39,663 bases of DNA, taken from Trueperaceae bacterium. Lineage in GTDB: Bacteria > Deinococcota > Deinococci > Deinococcales > Trueperaceae. Positions 20,415-27,920 of this stretch are shown piece by piece. The stretch covers positions 1 through 39,663 of the forward strand of contig SLRS01000281.1 in NCBI GenBank assembly GCA_007130855.1, given 5' to 3'. Under the pieces are notes generated by a model. The model did no database searches, was not told the origin of the DNA, and saw only the letters and a list, made by a program, of their open reading frames with translations. The position numbers were made by a program, and so were the translations under genes. Each line of letters starts with the position of its first letter. Position 1 is the first letter of the stretch.

Positions 20415-20906
20415 ATGCGAATCCTCCCTCGTTCGATCCGTGGCGCCGCGCTCGCGGCGCTCGTCGCAGCCGTGCTCCTGGCGGCGTGTGCGCCGACGAC
20501 CACCGGGAGCCGCGAAGCGCCCTTCAGGGCCGACCGCGACGGTCCCGCCGTGGCGCGCCCGGGCGACGCGGTCTACGTCCGGCTCGACGTGCCGCGCGAG
20601 GTGTTCGGCTTGACCCAGGCCGATCTGGGCGGACGCTGGCAGCCCTGGACGCCCACGCTGGCCCGCGCCGTGGCCACCTACCGCTTCACGCTGCGCGACC
20701 TCGTCGCGCCCGACGGCTGGGACTTGACGCTCGACCGGGCGGTGGCGTACCTGAGCCAGGGCCGGCGCACGGCTGCGATCGAGGTCATCGTGCGCGTGCA
20801 GGTGCCCAGCGATGCGCGGCTCGGCGGCCAGCGGGTGCGGGCGGTCCTGGTGGACCAGGGCGGCACCAGCATGCCGATCGAGATCGTGGTCCAGGTCGGG
20901 CGCTGA
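20415..20906 (+). CDS. Predicted lipoprotein of unknown function
   Basis: I do not recognise the family. The 163-residue product begins with basic residues and a hydrophobic stretch ending in the lipobox LLAAC with C25, so it should be lipid-modified and exported. The mature part looks all-beta, with alternating hydrophobic residues such as AVYVRLDVP and IEVIVRVQV, and has no further cysteine. It resembles a small immunoglobulin-like or adhesion-type surface domain, which is inference only. It converges on the minus-strand CDS at 20960, with a hairpin in the gap. Confidence 0.75.
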   Translation: MRILPRSIRGAALAALVAAVLLAACAPTTTGSREAPFRADRDGPAVARPGDAVYVRLDVPREVFGLTQADLGGRWQPWTPTLARAVATYRFTLRDLVAPDGWDLTLDRAVAYLSQGRRTAAIEVIVRVQVPSDARLGGQRVRAVLVDQGGTSMPIEIVVQVGR

Positions 20907-20916
20907 CCGGCACGCG

Positions 20917-20938
20917 GCCGACCCCAGGACGGGTCGGC
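20917..20938. terminator. Hairpin between converging genes
   Basis: GCCGACCC and GGGTCGGC form a perfect 8-bp stem around the loop CAGGAC, in the 53-base gap between the lipoprotein gene and the minus-strand CDS. No T-run is present. It could terminate both transcripts. Confidence 0.45.
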
Positions 20939-20959
20939 GCCGAGCCGACCGGACGCGGC

Positions 20960-21322
20960 TCAGCCTTCGAACCCCTCACGCTGCAGCCCGCTCACGCGCC
21001 AGCCGCCGTCGACGCCGAGCGCCAGGGTGAACAGCCAGCGCTGCGGGGCCACGGCGGAGCCTGGCGTCACCAGCACCTCGGCGCGCGCCGCGCGCTCGCG
21101 CCGGTCCCAGCTGCACACGCTCCGCTCGGCCGGCCCGAGCAGCGCTCGATGCCGCTCGTTGGCGAGCAGCCTCGCCAGGCCCGTCTCGTCGCCGACCTGG
21201 GCGGCGGGGCCCGGACCCAGCAGCGGCCAGGCGCGCGCCGCGGCGGTGGCGGGCTCGGCCTGATCGAGCGCCGCGAACAGCGCCGTCAGCAGGCTCCGCG
21301 CCTCGTCGTGCCGCGCCGGCAG
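20960..21322 (-). CDS. Small hypothetical protein downstream of gabD, non-canonical start
   Basis: This open frame on the minus strand is bounded by a stop at 20960 and an upstream in-frame stop inside the gabD end. I placed the start at a CTG at 21322, seven bases past the gabD stop, because no ATG, GTG or TTG occurs in frame until deep inside the protein. Coding evidence is strong: of about 120 codons only around seven end in A or T. The 120-residue product also looks natural: helical at first (SLLTALFAALDQAEPA), then a beta region ending WLFTLALGVDGGWRVSGLQ. It may be an NTF2-like or DUF4864-like domain (unverified). A sequence error or frameshift hiding the real start is the main alternative. 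Confidence 0.6.
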   Translation of the reverse strand: MPARHDEARSLLTALFAALDQAEPATAAARAWPLLGPGPAAQVGDETGLARLLANERHRALLGPAERSVCSWDRRERAARAEVLVTPGSAVAPQRWLFTLALGVDGGWRVSGLQREGFEG

Positions 21323-21329
21323 CGACGGG

Positions 21330-22760
21330 TCAGTCGAGCTTGAACGAGACGTACTTCACCTCGAGGTACTCCTCGATCCCCCAGGGTCCGCCCTCGCGGC
21401 CGATGCCCGACTCCTTGACGCCGCCGAAGGGCGCGTAGGGCGCTGCCGGCACGCCGTCGTTGACGCCCACGAGGCCGTACTCGAGCGCCTCGGAGACGCG
21501 GATGGCGCGGGCCAGGTCACGGGTGTACAGGTAAGCCGCCAGGCCGTAGGGGGTGTCGTTGGCCTGCTCGATGGCCTCGGCCTCAGTGCCGAAGCGCACC
21601 AGCGGCGCGACCGGCCCGAAGGTCTCCTCGTGCATGATGGCCATGTCGTTGGTGACGTCGGTGAGCACCGTGGGCGGGTAGAAGAGACCGCCGCTGGCGC
21701 GGCCGCCGGTGACGACCGTGGCGCCCTTGGCGACGGCCTCGTCGACGTGCTCCATCACCTTGGCGAGGCCCGCGCCGTCGACCAGCGGTCCGATGTCGGT
21801 GCCGTCGTCGAGCGGGTCGCCGACCTCCAGCGCCTCGACCGCGGCCGCGAAGCGCTCCACGAACGCCTCGAAGATGCCGTCTTGGACGTAGACCCGGTTG
21901 GTGCACACGCAGGTCTGGCCGGCGTTGCGGAACTTGCACGCCACCACCTGCGCCACGGCCCGGTCGAGGTCGGCGTCGTCGAAGACCAGGTAGGGCGCGT
22001 GCCCACCGAGCTCGAGCGAGAGGCGCTTGACCGTGTCGGCCGCCTGCCGGTAGAGCATCTTGCCGACCTCGGTCGAGCCCGTGAAGGAGAGCTTGCGGAT
22101 GCGCGGGTCGGCCATCATCACGCCGGTGACCGAGGCCGGCTTGAAGGAGGTCAACACCTGCAGAGTGCCGGGCGGGCCGCCCGCCTCGAGCCACAGCTCG
22201 GCGAGCCGCAGGGCCGTGAAGGGGGTCTGCTTGGCCGGCTTCACGATCATGGGGCAGCCGGCGGCCAGGGCCGGCGCCGCCTTGCGCGTCAGCATCGCGG
22301 CCGGGAAGTTCCAGGGGGTGATCGCGAAGGCCGGGCCGACCGGCTGTTTGATCGCCAGCAGGCGTTTGCCAGGCAGGTGGCTGGGGAACCAGGTGCCGTA
22401 GACCCGTTTGGCCTCGTCGGCGTACCACTCGACGAAGCCCGCCGCGTAGGCCGCCTCGCCGCGGCCCTCGCGGATGGGCTTGCCCATCTCCCGCGCCATC
22501 AGCCGGCCGAGTTCGTCCTGGTTGGCCATGATCAGGCCGTGCCAGCGGCGCAAGGTGGCGGAGCGCTCGAACGCGCTCACCTCACGCCAGTGCTCGAACG
22601 CGCTCCAGGCGATGTCGACCGCGGCCTTCGCCTCGGTCTCGCCGCAGTCCGCGGCGCTGCCCAGCGCCGCCCCAGTGGCGGGGGAGACCACCTCGAAGGT
22701 CTGCTCGGTGTCGTGCCAGTCGTCGGTCAGGTAGCGCGGAGAGGTCACGGTGGCGCTCAT
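21330..22760 (-). CDS. gabD: NAD(P)-dependent succinate-semialdehyde dehydrogenase-type aldehyde dehydrogenase
   Basis: The 476-residue protein has the full aldehyde dehydrogenase layout: cofactor-binding ITPWNFPAAML (147-157), KPAKQTP, FTGSTEVGK, the general base E250 in SLELGGHAP and the nucleophile C284 in NAGQTCVCTNR. C286 beside it is typical of succinate-semialdehyde dehydrogenases (GabD group). It probably oxidises succinate semialdehyde to succinate, but other small semialdehydes are possible. No GABA transaminase lies next to it. TAGACT six bases before the ATG suggests a leaderless mRNA. The small CDS at 20960 follows almost directly. Confidence 0.9.
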   Translation of the reverse strand: MSATVTSPRYLTDDWHDTEQTFEVVSPATGAALGSAADCGETEAKAAVDIAWSAFEHWREVSAFERSATLRRWHGLIMANQDELGRLMAREMGKPIREGRGEAAYAAGFVEWYADEAKRVYGTWFPSHLPGKRLLAIKQPVGPAFAITPWNFPAAMLTRKAAPALAAGCPMIVKPAKQTPFTALRLAELWLEAGGPPGTLQVLTSFKPASVTGVMMADPRIRKLSFTGSTEVGKMLYRQAADTVKRLSLELGGHAPYLVFDDADLDRAVAQVVACKFRNAGQTCVCTNRVYVQDGIFEAFVERFAAAVEALEVGDPLDDGTDIGPLVDGAGLAKVMEHVDEAVAKGATVVTGGRASGGLFYPPTVLTDVTNDMAIMHEETFGPVAPLVRFGTEAEAIEQANDTPYGLAAYLYTRDLARAIRVSEALEYGLVGVNDGVPAAPYAPFGGVKESGIGREGGPWGIEEYLEVKYVSFKLD

Positions 22761-22766
22761 GCCCTC

Positions 22767-22772
22767 AGTCTA
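22767..22772 (-). promoter_or_regulatory. -10 box of gabD (leaderless)
   Basis: TAGACT on the minus strand ends six bases before the ATG at 22760. Confidence 0.5.
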
Positions 22773-22789
22773 CGGGCGCCTGCGCCGAG

Positions 22790-22821
22790 CCGTGCGTCGT
22801 CACGCGGCGGCCGGCGCACGG
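22790..22821 (-). terminator. Terminator-like hairpin after crtI
   Basis: CCGTGCG and CGCACGG are perfect 7-bp arms with an 18-base loop, starting four bases after the crtI stop and before the gabD promoter. No T-run follows. Confidence 0.35.
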
Positions 22822-22824
22822 AAC

Positions 22825-24321
22825 TCAGGCGGCGCCGATGAGGTCGTCGGCGATCTTCGCGGAGGAGAGGACCCCCGGCAGGCCGGCGCCCGGATGCGTC
22901 CCGGCACCCACCAAGTACAAGTTGGGGATGTCTTGCGAGCGGTTGTGCGGCCGGAACCAGGCCGACTGCCGCAGGGTCGGCTCCACCGAGAAGGCCGAGC
23001 CGAGATAGCTGCCGAGGGTGTCGCGGAAGTAGCGCGGGTCGACCATCCGCTCGGTGACCAGGTGCTCGGAGAGACCGGGCAGGTAGCGTTCCTCGAGCAG
23101 GGCCATGATCGCGTCGCGGTAAGGCTGGGCAGAAGTGGCCCAGTCGATACCGCTCTTGAGGTTCGGCACCGGCGAGAGCACGTAGAAGTTCTCGTGGCCC
23201 TCGGGCGCGATGCTGGCGTCGGTGATGGTGGGCATGTGCAGGTAGAGGCTGAAGTCCTGCGCCAGGGTCCCGCGGTTGTGGAAGATGTCGCTCAGCAGTT
23301 CCTCGTAGCGCGGGCCGAGGATGATGTTGTGGTGGGCCAGCCCGGTGTCGGTGTAGCGCCGATCGGTGCCGAAGTACAGCACGACGAGCGACATCGAGAA
23401 GCGCGTCTTCTCGAAGCGCTCGTCGCTGTTGTGCTTGCGGTAGCGCGGGTCGATCATGGTGCTATAGGTGGTCGCGACGTCGGCGTTGGAGACCACGATG
23501 TCGGCGCCGATCTCGCGCCCGTCGGCGAGCACCACGCCGGTGGCGCGCGGCGTACCGTCGGGAGCCTCCTTGACGCGGATGTGGTCGACCCTGGCGCCGA
23601 GTTCGACCTCCACCCCGAGGTGTTCGAGCAGCCGCCCGAACGCCGCGACCAACTCGCCCGTCCCACCCATCGCGTACCACACGCCCCACTCCCGCTCGAG
23701 GTAGTGGATCATGGCGTAGATGCTGGTGGTGTCGAACGGGTTGCCGCCCACGAGCAGCGGATGGAAGCTGAAGCACTGCCGCAGGAAGTCGTCCTCGACG
23801 TACTTCGACACGTAGCGGTAGACGCTCTGGTCGGAGCGCAGGCGCATCAGGTCGGGTGCCACCTTGAGCATGTCCCACAGCGTCAGGAAGGGGTGATCGG
23901 CGAGCTCGGTGAAACCCTTGTCGAAGATCTTCTTGGTGGTGTGCAGGAAGTTGAGGTAGCCGCGCTTGTCGGCCGGGTTGAACCGCTCGATCTCGCCGAG
24001 GGTGAACAGCTCGTCGTCGTTGTAGTCGAAGCGGCGCCCTTTGTGGTCGAAGATCCGGTAGAAGGGGTCGCACTTGACGAAGTCGACCTCGTCCTCGCGG
24101 CGCCGGCCCGCCTTGGCCCAGATGTCGTCGAACAGCCACGGGGCGGTGATGATCGTGGGGCCGCCGTCGAACTTGAAGCCATCTTGCTCGAAGACGTAGG
24201 CACGTCCGCCGAGCTTGTCGAGGGCCTCGACCAGCGTGACCTGGTGCCCCCCGGCTGCGAGGCGGGCGGCGGCAGCGAGGCCTCCGAAGCCCGAACCGAT
24301 GACCACGATGCGGCGTTTCAT
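22825..24321 (-). CDS. crtI: Phytoene desaturase (CrtI family)
   Basis: CrtI enzymes desaturate phytoene towards lycopene using FAD, at the membrane. The 498-residue protein starts with the Rossmann motif GSGFGG (9-14) followed by [10 protein letters not shown], and ends with the CrtI signature [20 protein letters not shown] plus [13 protein letters not shown]. Both fit the bacterial phytoene desaturase group. No crtB or crtE is adjacent, so the carotenoid pathway is dispersed. Related CrtO/CrtD-type activities cannot be excluded. ATG 24321 is chosen because the motif begins eight residues later and TACGCT lies seven bases upstream. Confidence 0.92.
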   Translation of the reverse strand: MKRRIVVIGSGFGGLAAAARLAAGGHQVTLVEALDKLGGRAYVFEQDGFKFDGGPTIITAPWLFDDIWAKAGRRREDEVDFVKCDPFYRIFDHKGRRFDYNDDELFTLGEIERFNPADKRGYLNFLHTTKKIFDKGFTELADHPFLTLWDMLKVAPDLMRLRSDQSVYRYVSKYVEDDFLRQCFSFHPLLVGGNPFDTTSIYAMIHYLEREWGVWYAMGGTGELVAAFGRLLEHLGVEVELGARVDHIRVKEAPDGTPRATGVVLADGREIGADIVVSNADVATTYSTMIDPRYRKHNSDERFEKTRFSMSLVVLYFGTDRRYTDTGLAHHNIILGPRYEELLSDIFHNRGTLAQDFSLYLHMPTITDASIAPEGHENFYVLSPVPNLKSGIDWATSAQPYRDAIMALLEERYLPGLSEHLVTERMVDPRYFRDTLGSYLGSAFSVEPTLRQSAWFRPHNRSQDIPNLYLVGAGTHPGAGLPGVLSSAKIADDLIGAA

Positions 24322-24328
24322 GCCCCAC

Positions 24329-24334
24329 AGCGTA
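24329..24334 (-). promoter_or_regulatory. -10 box of crtI (leaderless)
   Basis: TACGCT on the minus strand ends seven bases before the ATG at 24321. Confidence 0.5.
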
Positions 24335-24398
24335 CCGATTCGCGCCGGTGCCCACGTGGAGCCGCGCTCACAGTGCCGACGGCGCTCGGCGGCCGGGC

Positions 24399-25253
24399 TC
24401 AGCTGCCACGCAGGGCGAGTTGCACCACGTCGCGCGCGAAGCGGGCTGTGGCGAGGGTGGCCGGGTGATCGAGCCGCATGCGGGTATCGGGGTGGGCGGC
24501 GGTAAGGACCGCCAGCGCCGCCAGCCGGCTGCCGTCGCGGCGCCAGACCAGGCCGGCGTCGTGGCGCGCGTGGCTGATCCAGCCCCCCTTGCTCCCGACG
24601 CTCAGCCCGCCGAACGCCTGCGCCTCGCCGGTGATCAGCCGCGCGATGGCTTCGCGGTGGCGCTGCGCGCGCAGCGTGTCGCGGGCCCAGGCGCTCGCTG
24701 CGGCGCCGAGCAGGCGCTCGTCGTCGAGCGCCAGCAGCAGTCGCAGCACGTCGCCGGCGGTGGTGACGGCCATGTGCCCGGCCCGTTGCCGCGGCGTCTG
24801 CCGAACGGCGTCCACCTGCAGCGGGCCCTCGAGCCACGTGTTCGGCATCTCGATGCCGGCCAGCGCGGCGTTGACGGCCGCCAGCCCGAGCTGCGCCAGC
24901 ACGAGGTTGGCGGCCATGTTGTCGGAGATCACGATCATGAGCCTGAGCATGTCGCGCCAGCTCGGGGCCAGGCCCGCGTCGAGCAGCTGCAGCAGCCCGC
25001 TGCCACCGGCCGCGTGCTCGTCCGCGAGCGCCACGCGCTCGTCGAGGTCGAGCTCGCCGCGTTCGGCCGCTCGCAGCGCCAGCACCAGCAGCGGCAGCTT
25101 GACCAGGCTGGCGGCCGGGAAGGGGGTAGATTCGCCGACGCCGAACGCCTCGCCCGCTATCTCGGCGGCCACGGCGTGCTGCCCGGGGAGGCGACCGAAG
25201 CGCTGGCGCGCGCGCGTCGCGAGCGCTGCAGTCAGCTCCGCGCGGCGCCTCAT
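24399..25253 (-). CDS. Serine hydrolase of class A beta-lactamase fold
   Basis: The 284-residue protein has the active-site set of the beta-lactamase2 family: S49-L-V-K52 (SxxK), S110-D-N (SDN) and S221-K-G-G in place of the usual K-T-G. The omega-loop glutamate of true class A enzymes (ExxLN) is not visible; the region reads [19 protein letters not shown]. No signal peptide is seen although the family normally works outside the membrane. It is therefore probably a hydrolase or peptidase-like relative, not a resistance enzyme. The ATG overlaps the stop of the upstream decarboxylase (ATGA), so the two are translated together. Confidence 0.8.
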   Translation of the reverse strand: MRRRAELTAALATRARQRFGRLPGQHAVAAEIAGEAFGVGESTPFPAASLVKLPLLVLALRAAERGELDLDERVALADEHAAGGSGLLQLLDAGLAPSWRDMLRLMIVISDNMAANLVLAQLGLAAVNAALAGIEMPNTWLEGPLQVDAVRQTPRQRAGHMAVTTAGDVLRLLLALDDERLLGAAASAWARDTLRAQRHREAIARLITGEAQAFGGLSVGSKGGWISHARHDAGLVWRRDGSRLAALAVLTAAHPDTRMRLDHPATLATARFARDVVQLALRGS

Positions 25254-26527
25254 CCGGCGCCCGGGCGCCCGGCCGCCGTGTCGCCACCGGCTCCTGCGTC
25301 GACCGCCGCGTCGGCGTCGAGCTCATCGGCCCAGAGCGCCTCGAGCGGCTGTCGCCGGCGCACCAGGCGGGCGGCGCCCGAAGGCTCGATCACCAGCTCG
25401 GCGGCGTGGGTGTGCGAGGCGTAGTGCGAGCCCATGCCCAAGCCGTAAGCGCCGGCCATGCCGACCGCCAGGAGATCGCCGGGCTCGAGCTCGGGCAGCG
25501 CCACGTCGCGGCCGAGCCGGTCGGCGTTCTCGCACAGCGGGCCGTCGACGTCGGTGACCACGTCGAGCGGCGCGGGCTCGACGCCCGCCGGGAGCAGCTG
25601 CCCGCGCACGCTCACCGGGGCGATGGGGTGGCGGGCGCCGTAGAGCGCCGGCCGCAGCAGGTCGGCCATGCCGGCGTCGACGATCAGGTGCCGGCGGAGC
25701 CCTTGTTTGACGTGCAAGACGCGCGTCAGGAGCGTTCCGGCGGCCGCGACCAGGGCCCGACCGGGCTCGAGCCAGAGGCGCAGGCCGCGCGGCTCCACGT
25801 GTCGGGCCAGCTCCTCCGCGAGCCGCTCGAGCGGGTAGCCGGGGAGGGCGAAGCCGCCACCGAGGTCGAGTTCGCGCGCTGCTGGCAGGGCGTCGAAGAG
25901 CGGCATCAGCGTGCGCAGCACCTCCTGGTGCACGGCCGGATCGGTGAGTTGCGAGCCTGCGTGCACGTGGAACCCCGCCAGCGCGCCGGCGGCCGCCACC
26001 TCGCGGGCCAAGGCGAGCGCCTCGTCCGGGGCGAGCCCGAACTTCGAGTCGGCCTTGCCGACCGCCATGTGCTCGTGCGTGCGGGGGTCGAGTCCGGGGT
26101 TGACGCGCACGAATGCCCGCATCCCCTCGGGCCAGCCGCCGGCGTCGGCGCGCCAGGCGAGCCACTGCCCTGCCGAATCGAGGCTCAGGCGCGTCACCCC
26201 GACCGCGCGCGCCAGGGCCCGCAGCGCCGGATCCTGGGCCGGGCCACCGACCACGATCTCGTCGACGGCGATGCCTGCGCGGATCGACCGCGTCAGCTCG
26301 CCGACCGTGATCACCTCGGCCCCCACGCCGGCGCCGGCCAGGTGGCGCAGGAGCGCGCCGTTGGCGTTGGCCTTGACCGCGTACGCCAGGGTTGCGTCGG
26401 GCACGTGGGCGCGCAGCGTGGCGAGGGCACGGTCCACCTCGCCGAGGTCGTAGACCCACAAGGGTGTGTCGTGGCGTCGCGCGAGGTCGAACAGCAGGGC
26501 GGTGCGGGAGCCGTGCGGTGCGCTCAT
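25250..26527 (-). CDS. lysA: Diaminopimelate decarboxylase-type PLP enzyme (fold type III)
   Basis: The 425-residue protein matches the LysA/ornithine decarboxylase fold. Visible are PLP lysine K52 in [16 protein letters not shown], the glycine-rich [18 protein letters not shown], the dimer-site cysteine in DGPLCENAD, and [17 protein letters not shown] near the end. The best match is diaminopimelate decarboxylase, which makes lysine from meso-diaminopimelate. However, Deinococcus and Thermus make lysine by the LysW/alpha-aminoadipate route, so the substrate is uncertain. TAGCAT seven bases upstream supports ATG 26527. It is the first gene of a two-gene operon with the serine hydrolase. Confidence 0.82.
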   Translation of the reverse strand: MSAPHGSRTALLFDLARRHDTPLWVYDLGEVDRALATLRAHVPDATLAYAVKANANGALLRHLAGAGVGAEVITVGELTRSIRAGIAVDEIVVGGPAQDPALRALARAVGVTRLSLDSAGQWLAWRADAGGWPEGMRAFVRVNPGLDPRTHEHMAVGKADSKFGLAPDEALALAREVAAAGALAGFHVHAGSQLTDPAVHQEVLRTLMPLFDALPAARELDLGGGFALPGYPLERLAEELARHVEPRGLRLWLEPGRALVAAAGTLLTRVLHVKQGLRRHLIVDAGMADLLRPALYGARHPIAPVSVRGQLLPAGVEPAPLDVVTDVDGPLCENADRLGRDVALPELEPGDLLAVGMAGAYGLGMGSHYASHTHAAELVIEPSGAARLVRRRQPLEALWADELDADAAVDAGAGGDTAAGRPGAG

Positions 26528-26534
26528 GGGGCGG

Positions 26535-26540
26535 ATGCTA
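26535..26540 (-). promoter_or_regulatory. -10 box of lysA (leaderless)
   Basis: TAGCAT on the minus strand ends seven bases before the ATG at 26527. Confidence 0.5.
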
Positions 26541-26606
26541 GCACCGGCTCGGACGCGCGGTGCGTTTCGCGCCGCCGGCGTGGCGGACGCACGCGGCCGC
26601 GGCACG

Positions 26607-26612
26607 TACACT
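26607..26612 (+). promoter_or_regulatory. -10 box of the basic-headed membrane protein gene (leaderless)
   Basis: TACACT ends seven bases before the ATG at 26620. Confidence 0.5.
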
Positions 26613-26619
26613 GGCAGGC

Positions 26620-27192
26620 ATGATGAATCGGCAGCTACGCCGCGCCCAGAAGAAGCAGGACGAGAAGGTCGACAAGGAGCGGCAGAAGCGTAAGGACAAA
26701 CGCACCGCGAAGGTGTCGTCGCTGCGCGAGCGGCGCGCGAAGCGGCGCCAGGAGTCGCTCGAACGGGCCGAGGCGCGCAAGCGCGGTGAGGAGCCCAAGG
26801 CGATCACCGCCGACGCCTCGCCCGCCGCCAGGCGCAAGCGGCCGGGACGCTTCAGTGGAGCGTTGATGATGGCGACGGTCTTCTTCATCGTGCTGCAGAG
26901 CGCGGTGCCGCCCGAGCAGCCCGGCGAGGTCGACGTCCTGCGCAGCGTCACCTCGGCCGGCTTCTACTTGCTGTTCGGATACTTCTCGACGCTCTGGCTC
27001 ATGCGGCGCGACACGCCCAAGCCGATCATGATGACGCTGATCACCGGAGCCATGCTGACGCTGGGTGTGGAGATCGCGAAGTACTTCCAGCCCGGGATGG
27101 TCACCGATCCGCTGATGCTGGCCCTGGCGGTGCCCGGGCTGGTGGCCGGCGCGTTCCTGGGGCGCCTGGTCTACCTGAACAGCCCGGGGTGA
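26620..27192 (+). CDS. Membrane protein with a strongly basic, coiled-coil-like N-terminal head
   Basis: I do not recognise a characterised family. The 190-residue product has two parts. Residues 1 to about 83 are almost entirely charged, rich in Lys, Arg, Glu and Gln (it opens MMNRQLRRAQKKQDEK), and are probably helical. The rest holds about four hydrophobic segments near 84-100, 115-133, 140-162 and 168-188. Positive residues before the first helix predict a cytoplasmic head, which could touch nucleic acid, ribosomes or membrane lipid. The TACACT box seven bases upstream fixes the ATG. The stop overlaps the mtnN GTG (GTGA). Confidence 0.8.
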   Translation: MMNRQLRRAQKKQDEKVDKERQKRKDKRTAKVSSLRERRAKRRQESLERAEARKRGEEPKAITADASPAARRKRPGRFSGALMMATVFFIVLQSAVPPEQPGEVDVLRSVTSAGFYLLFGYFSTLWLMRRDTPKPIMMTLITGAMLTLGVEIAKYFQPGMVTDPLMLALAVPGLVAGAFLGRLVYLNSPG

Positions 27193-27908
27193 GCGAGGCG
27201 TCGGCTCGCGCGCCGATCGGCCTGATCGGCGCCATGCCCGAGGAGCTCGAGCGGCTGCTGGCCCTGGCCGAGGGCGTGCAGCGCGAGCGCTCCGGCCCGT
27301 TCGAGCTGGTGCGCGCGCGTCTCGAAGGCACTGCGGTGGTGATGGCCACGTGTGGCATCGGCAAGGTCAACGCTGCGGCCCTGGCCCAGGCACTGGCCGG
27401 CGCCGGCGTGGCCGCCGTGATCGTGACGGGTGTCGCCGGTGCGCTCGATCCGGCGTTGCGCGTCGGCGACCTGGTGGTGAGTCGTGACGCCGTGCAGCAC
27501 GACGTCGACGTGACCGCGCTCGGCTACGCCAGCGGCGAGGTGCCGGGCGAGCCGCTCACGTGGAGCGCTGACGAGCCGCTGCGGGCTGCCGCCCTCGCGG
27601 CCGCGCGGGAGGTCGCGAAGCGCGACGGGGTGCGCTGCGTGCTCGGCCGGATCGCCTCGGGCGACGCGTTCGTCGCCGACGCCGAGCACGCGGCGCGGCT
27701 GCACACGCGCTTCGAGGCGAGTTGTGCCGAGATGGAGGGCGCCGCGGTGGCGCAGGTCTGCGCGCGCTGGGGGGTGCCGTGGGTGGTGATCCGGAGCGTG
27801 TCCGACACCGCCGACCAAGCGGCCGAGATCGACTTCCGCGCCTTCACGGTCGTCGCGGCCGAGCGGGCGGTGGCGGTGGTGCTGGGAACGCTGCGGCGCC
27901 TGGCGTAA
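27189..27908 (+). CDS. mtnN: 5'-methylthioadenosine/S-adenosylhomocysteine nucleosidase
   Basis: MtnN hydrolyses the adenine-ribose bond of methylthioadenosine and S-adenosylhomocysteine. The 239-residue protein has IGAMPEELERL with the N-terminal active-site glutamate, CGIGKVNAA, VTGVAGALDPALRVGDLVVS, CAEMEGAAVAQV with the ribose-contacting Met-Glu, and RSVSDTAD with the catalytic aspartate. GTG 27189 overlaps the stop of the membrane-protein gene, so the two form a coupled operon. Only 12 bases separate its stop from that of the converging glucosidase gene, and a hairpin spans this point. Confidence 0.93.
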   Translation: MSEASARAPIGLIGAMPEELERLLALAEGVQRERSGPFELVRARLEGTAVVMATCGIGKVNAAALAQALAGAGVAAVIVTGVAGALDPALRVGDLVVSRDAVQHDVDVTALGYASGEVPGEPLTWSADEPLRAAALAAAREVAKRDGVRCVLGRIASGDAFVADAEHAARLHTRFEASCAEMEGAAVAQVCARWGVPWVVIRSVSDTADQAAEIDFRAFTVVAAERAVAVVLGTLRRLA

Positions 27909-27916
27909 CGCCGCAG
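27891..27916. terminator. Hairpin spanning the mtnN stop codon
   Basis: CTGCGGCG and CGCCGCAG are perfect 8-bp arms with a 10-base loop that contains the mtnN TAA. The converging glucosidase gene ends at 27921, so one structure could serve both directions. There is no T-run. Confidence 0.45.
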
Positions 27917-27920
27917 CGAC

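Noticed and set aside
21323-21340. RF2-like +1 frameshift joining gabD to the small downstream frame
   Set aside because: The TGA is followed by C and the frames are offset by +1, but the preceding GAC codon is not slippery and no stimulatory Shine-Dalgarno-like element is seen.
24322-25326. Extension of the crtI frame far upstream
   Set aside because: The extra part overlaps the serine hydrolase gene in another frame and is arginine-rich; CrtI clearly starts at the Rossmann motif after ATG 24321.
26528-26611. Upstream ATG that would extend the lysA product by about 28 residues
   Set aside because: The extension covers the TAGCAT box and is unlike LysA N-termini; ATG 26527 fits both family length and promoter position.
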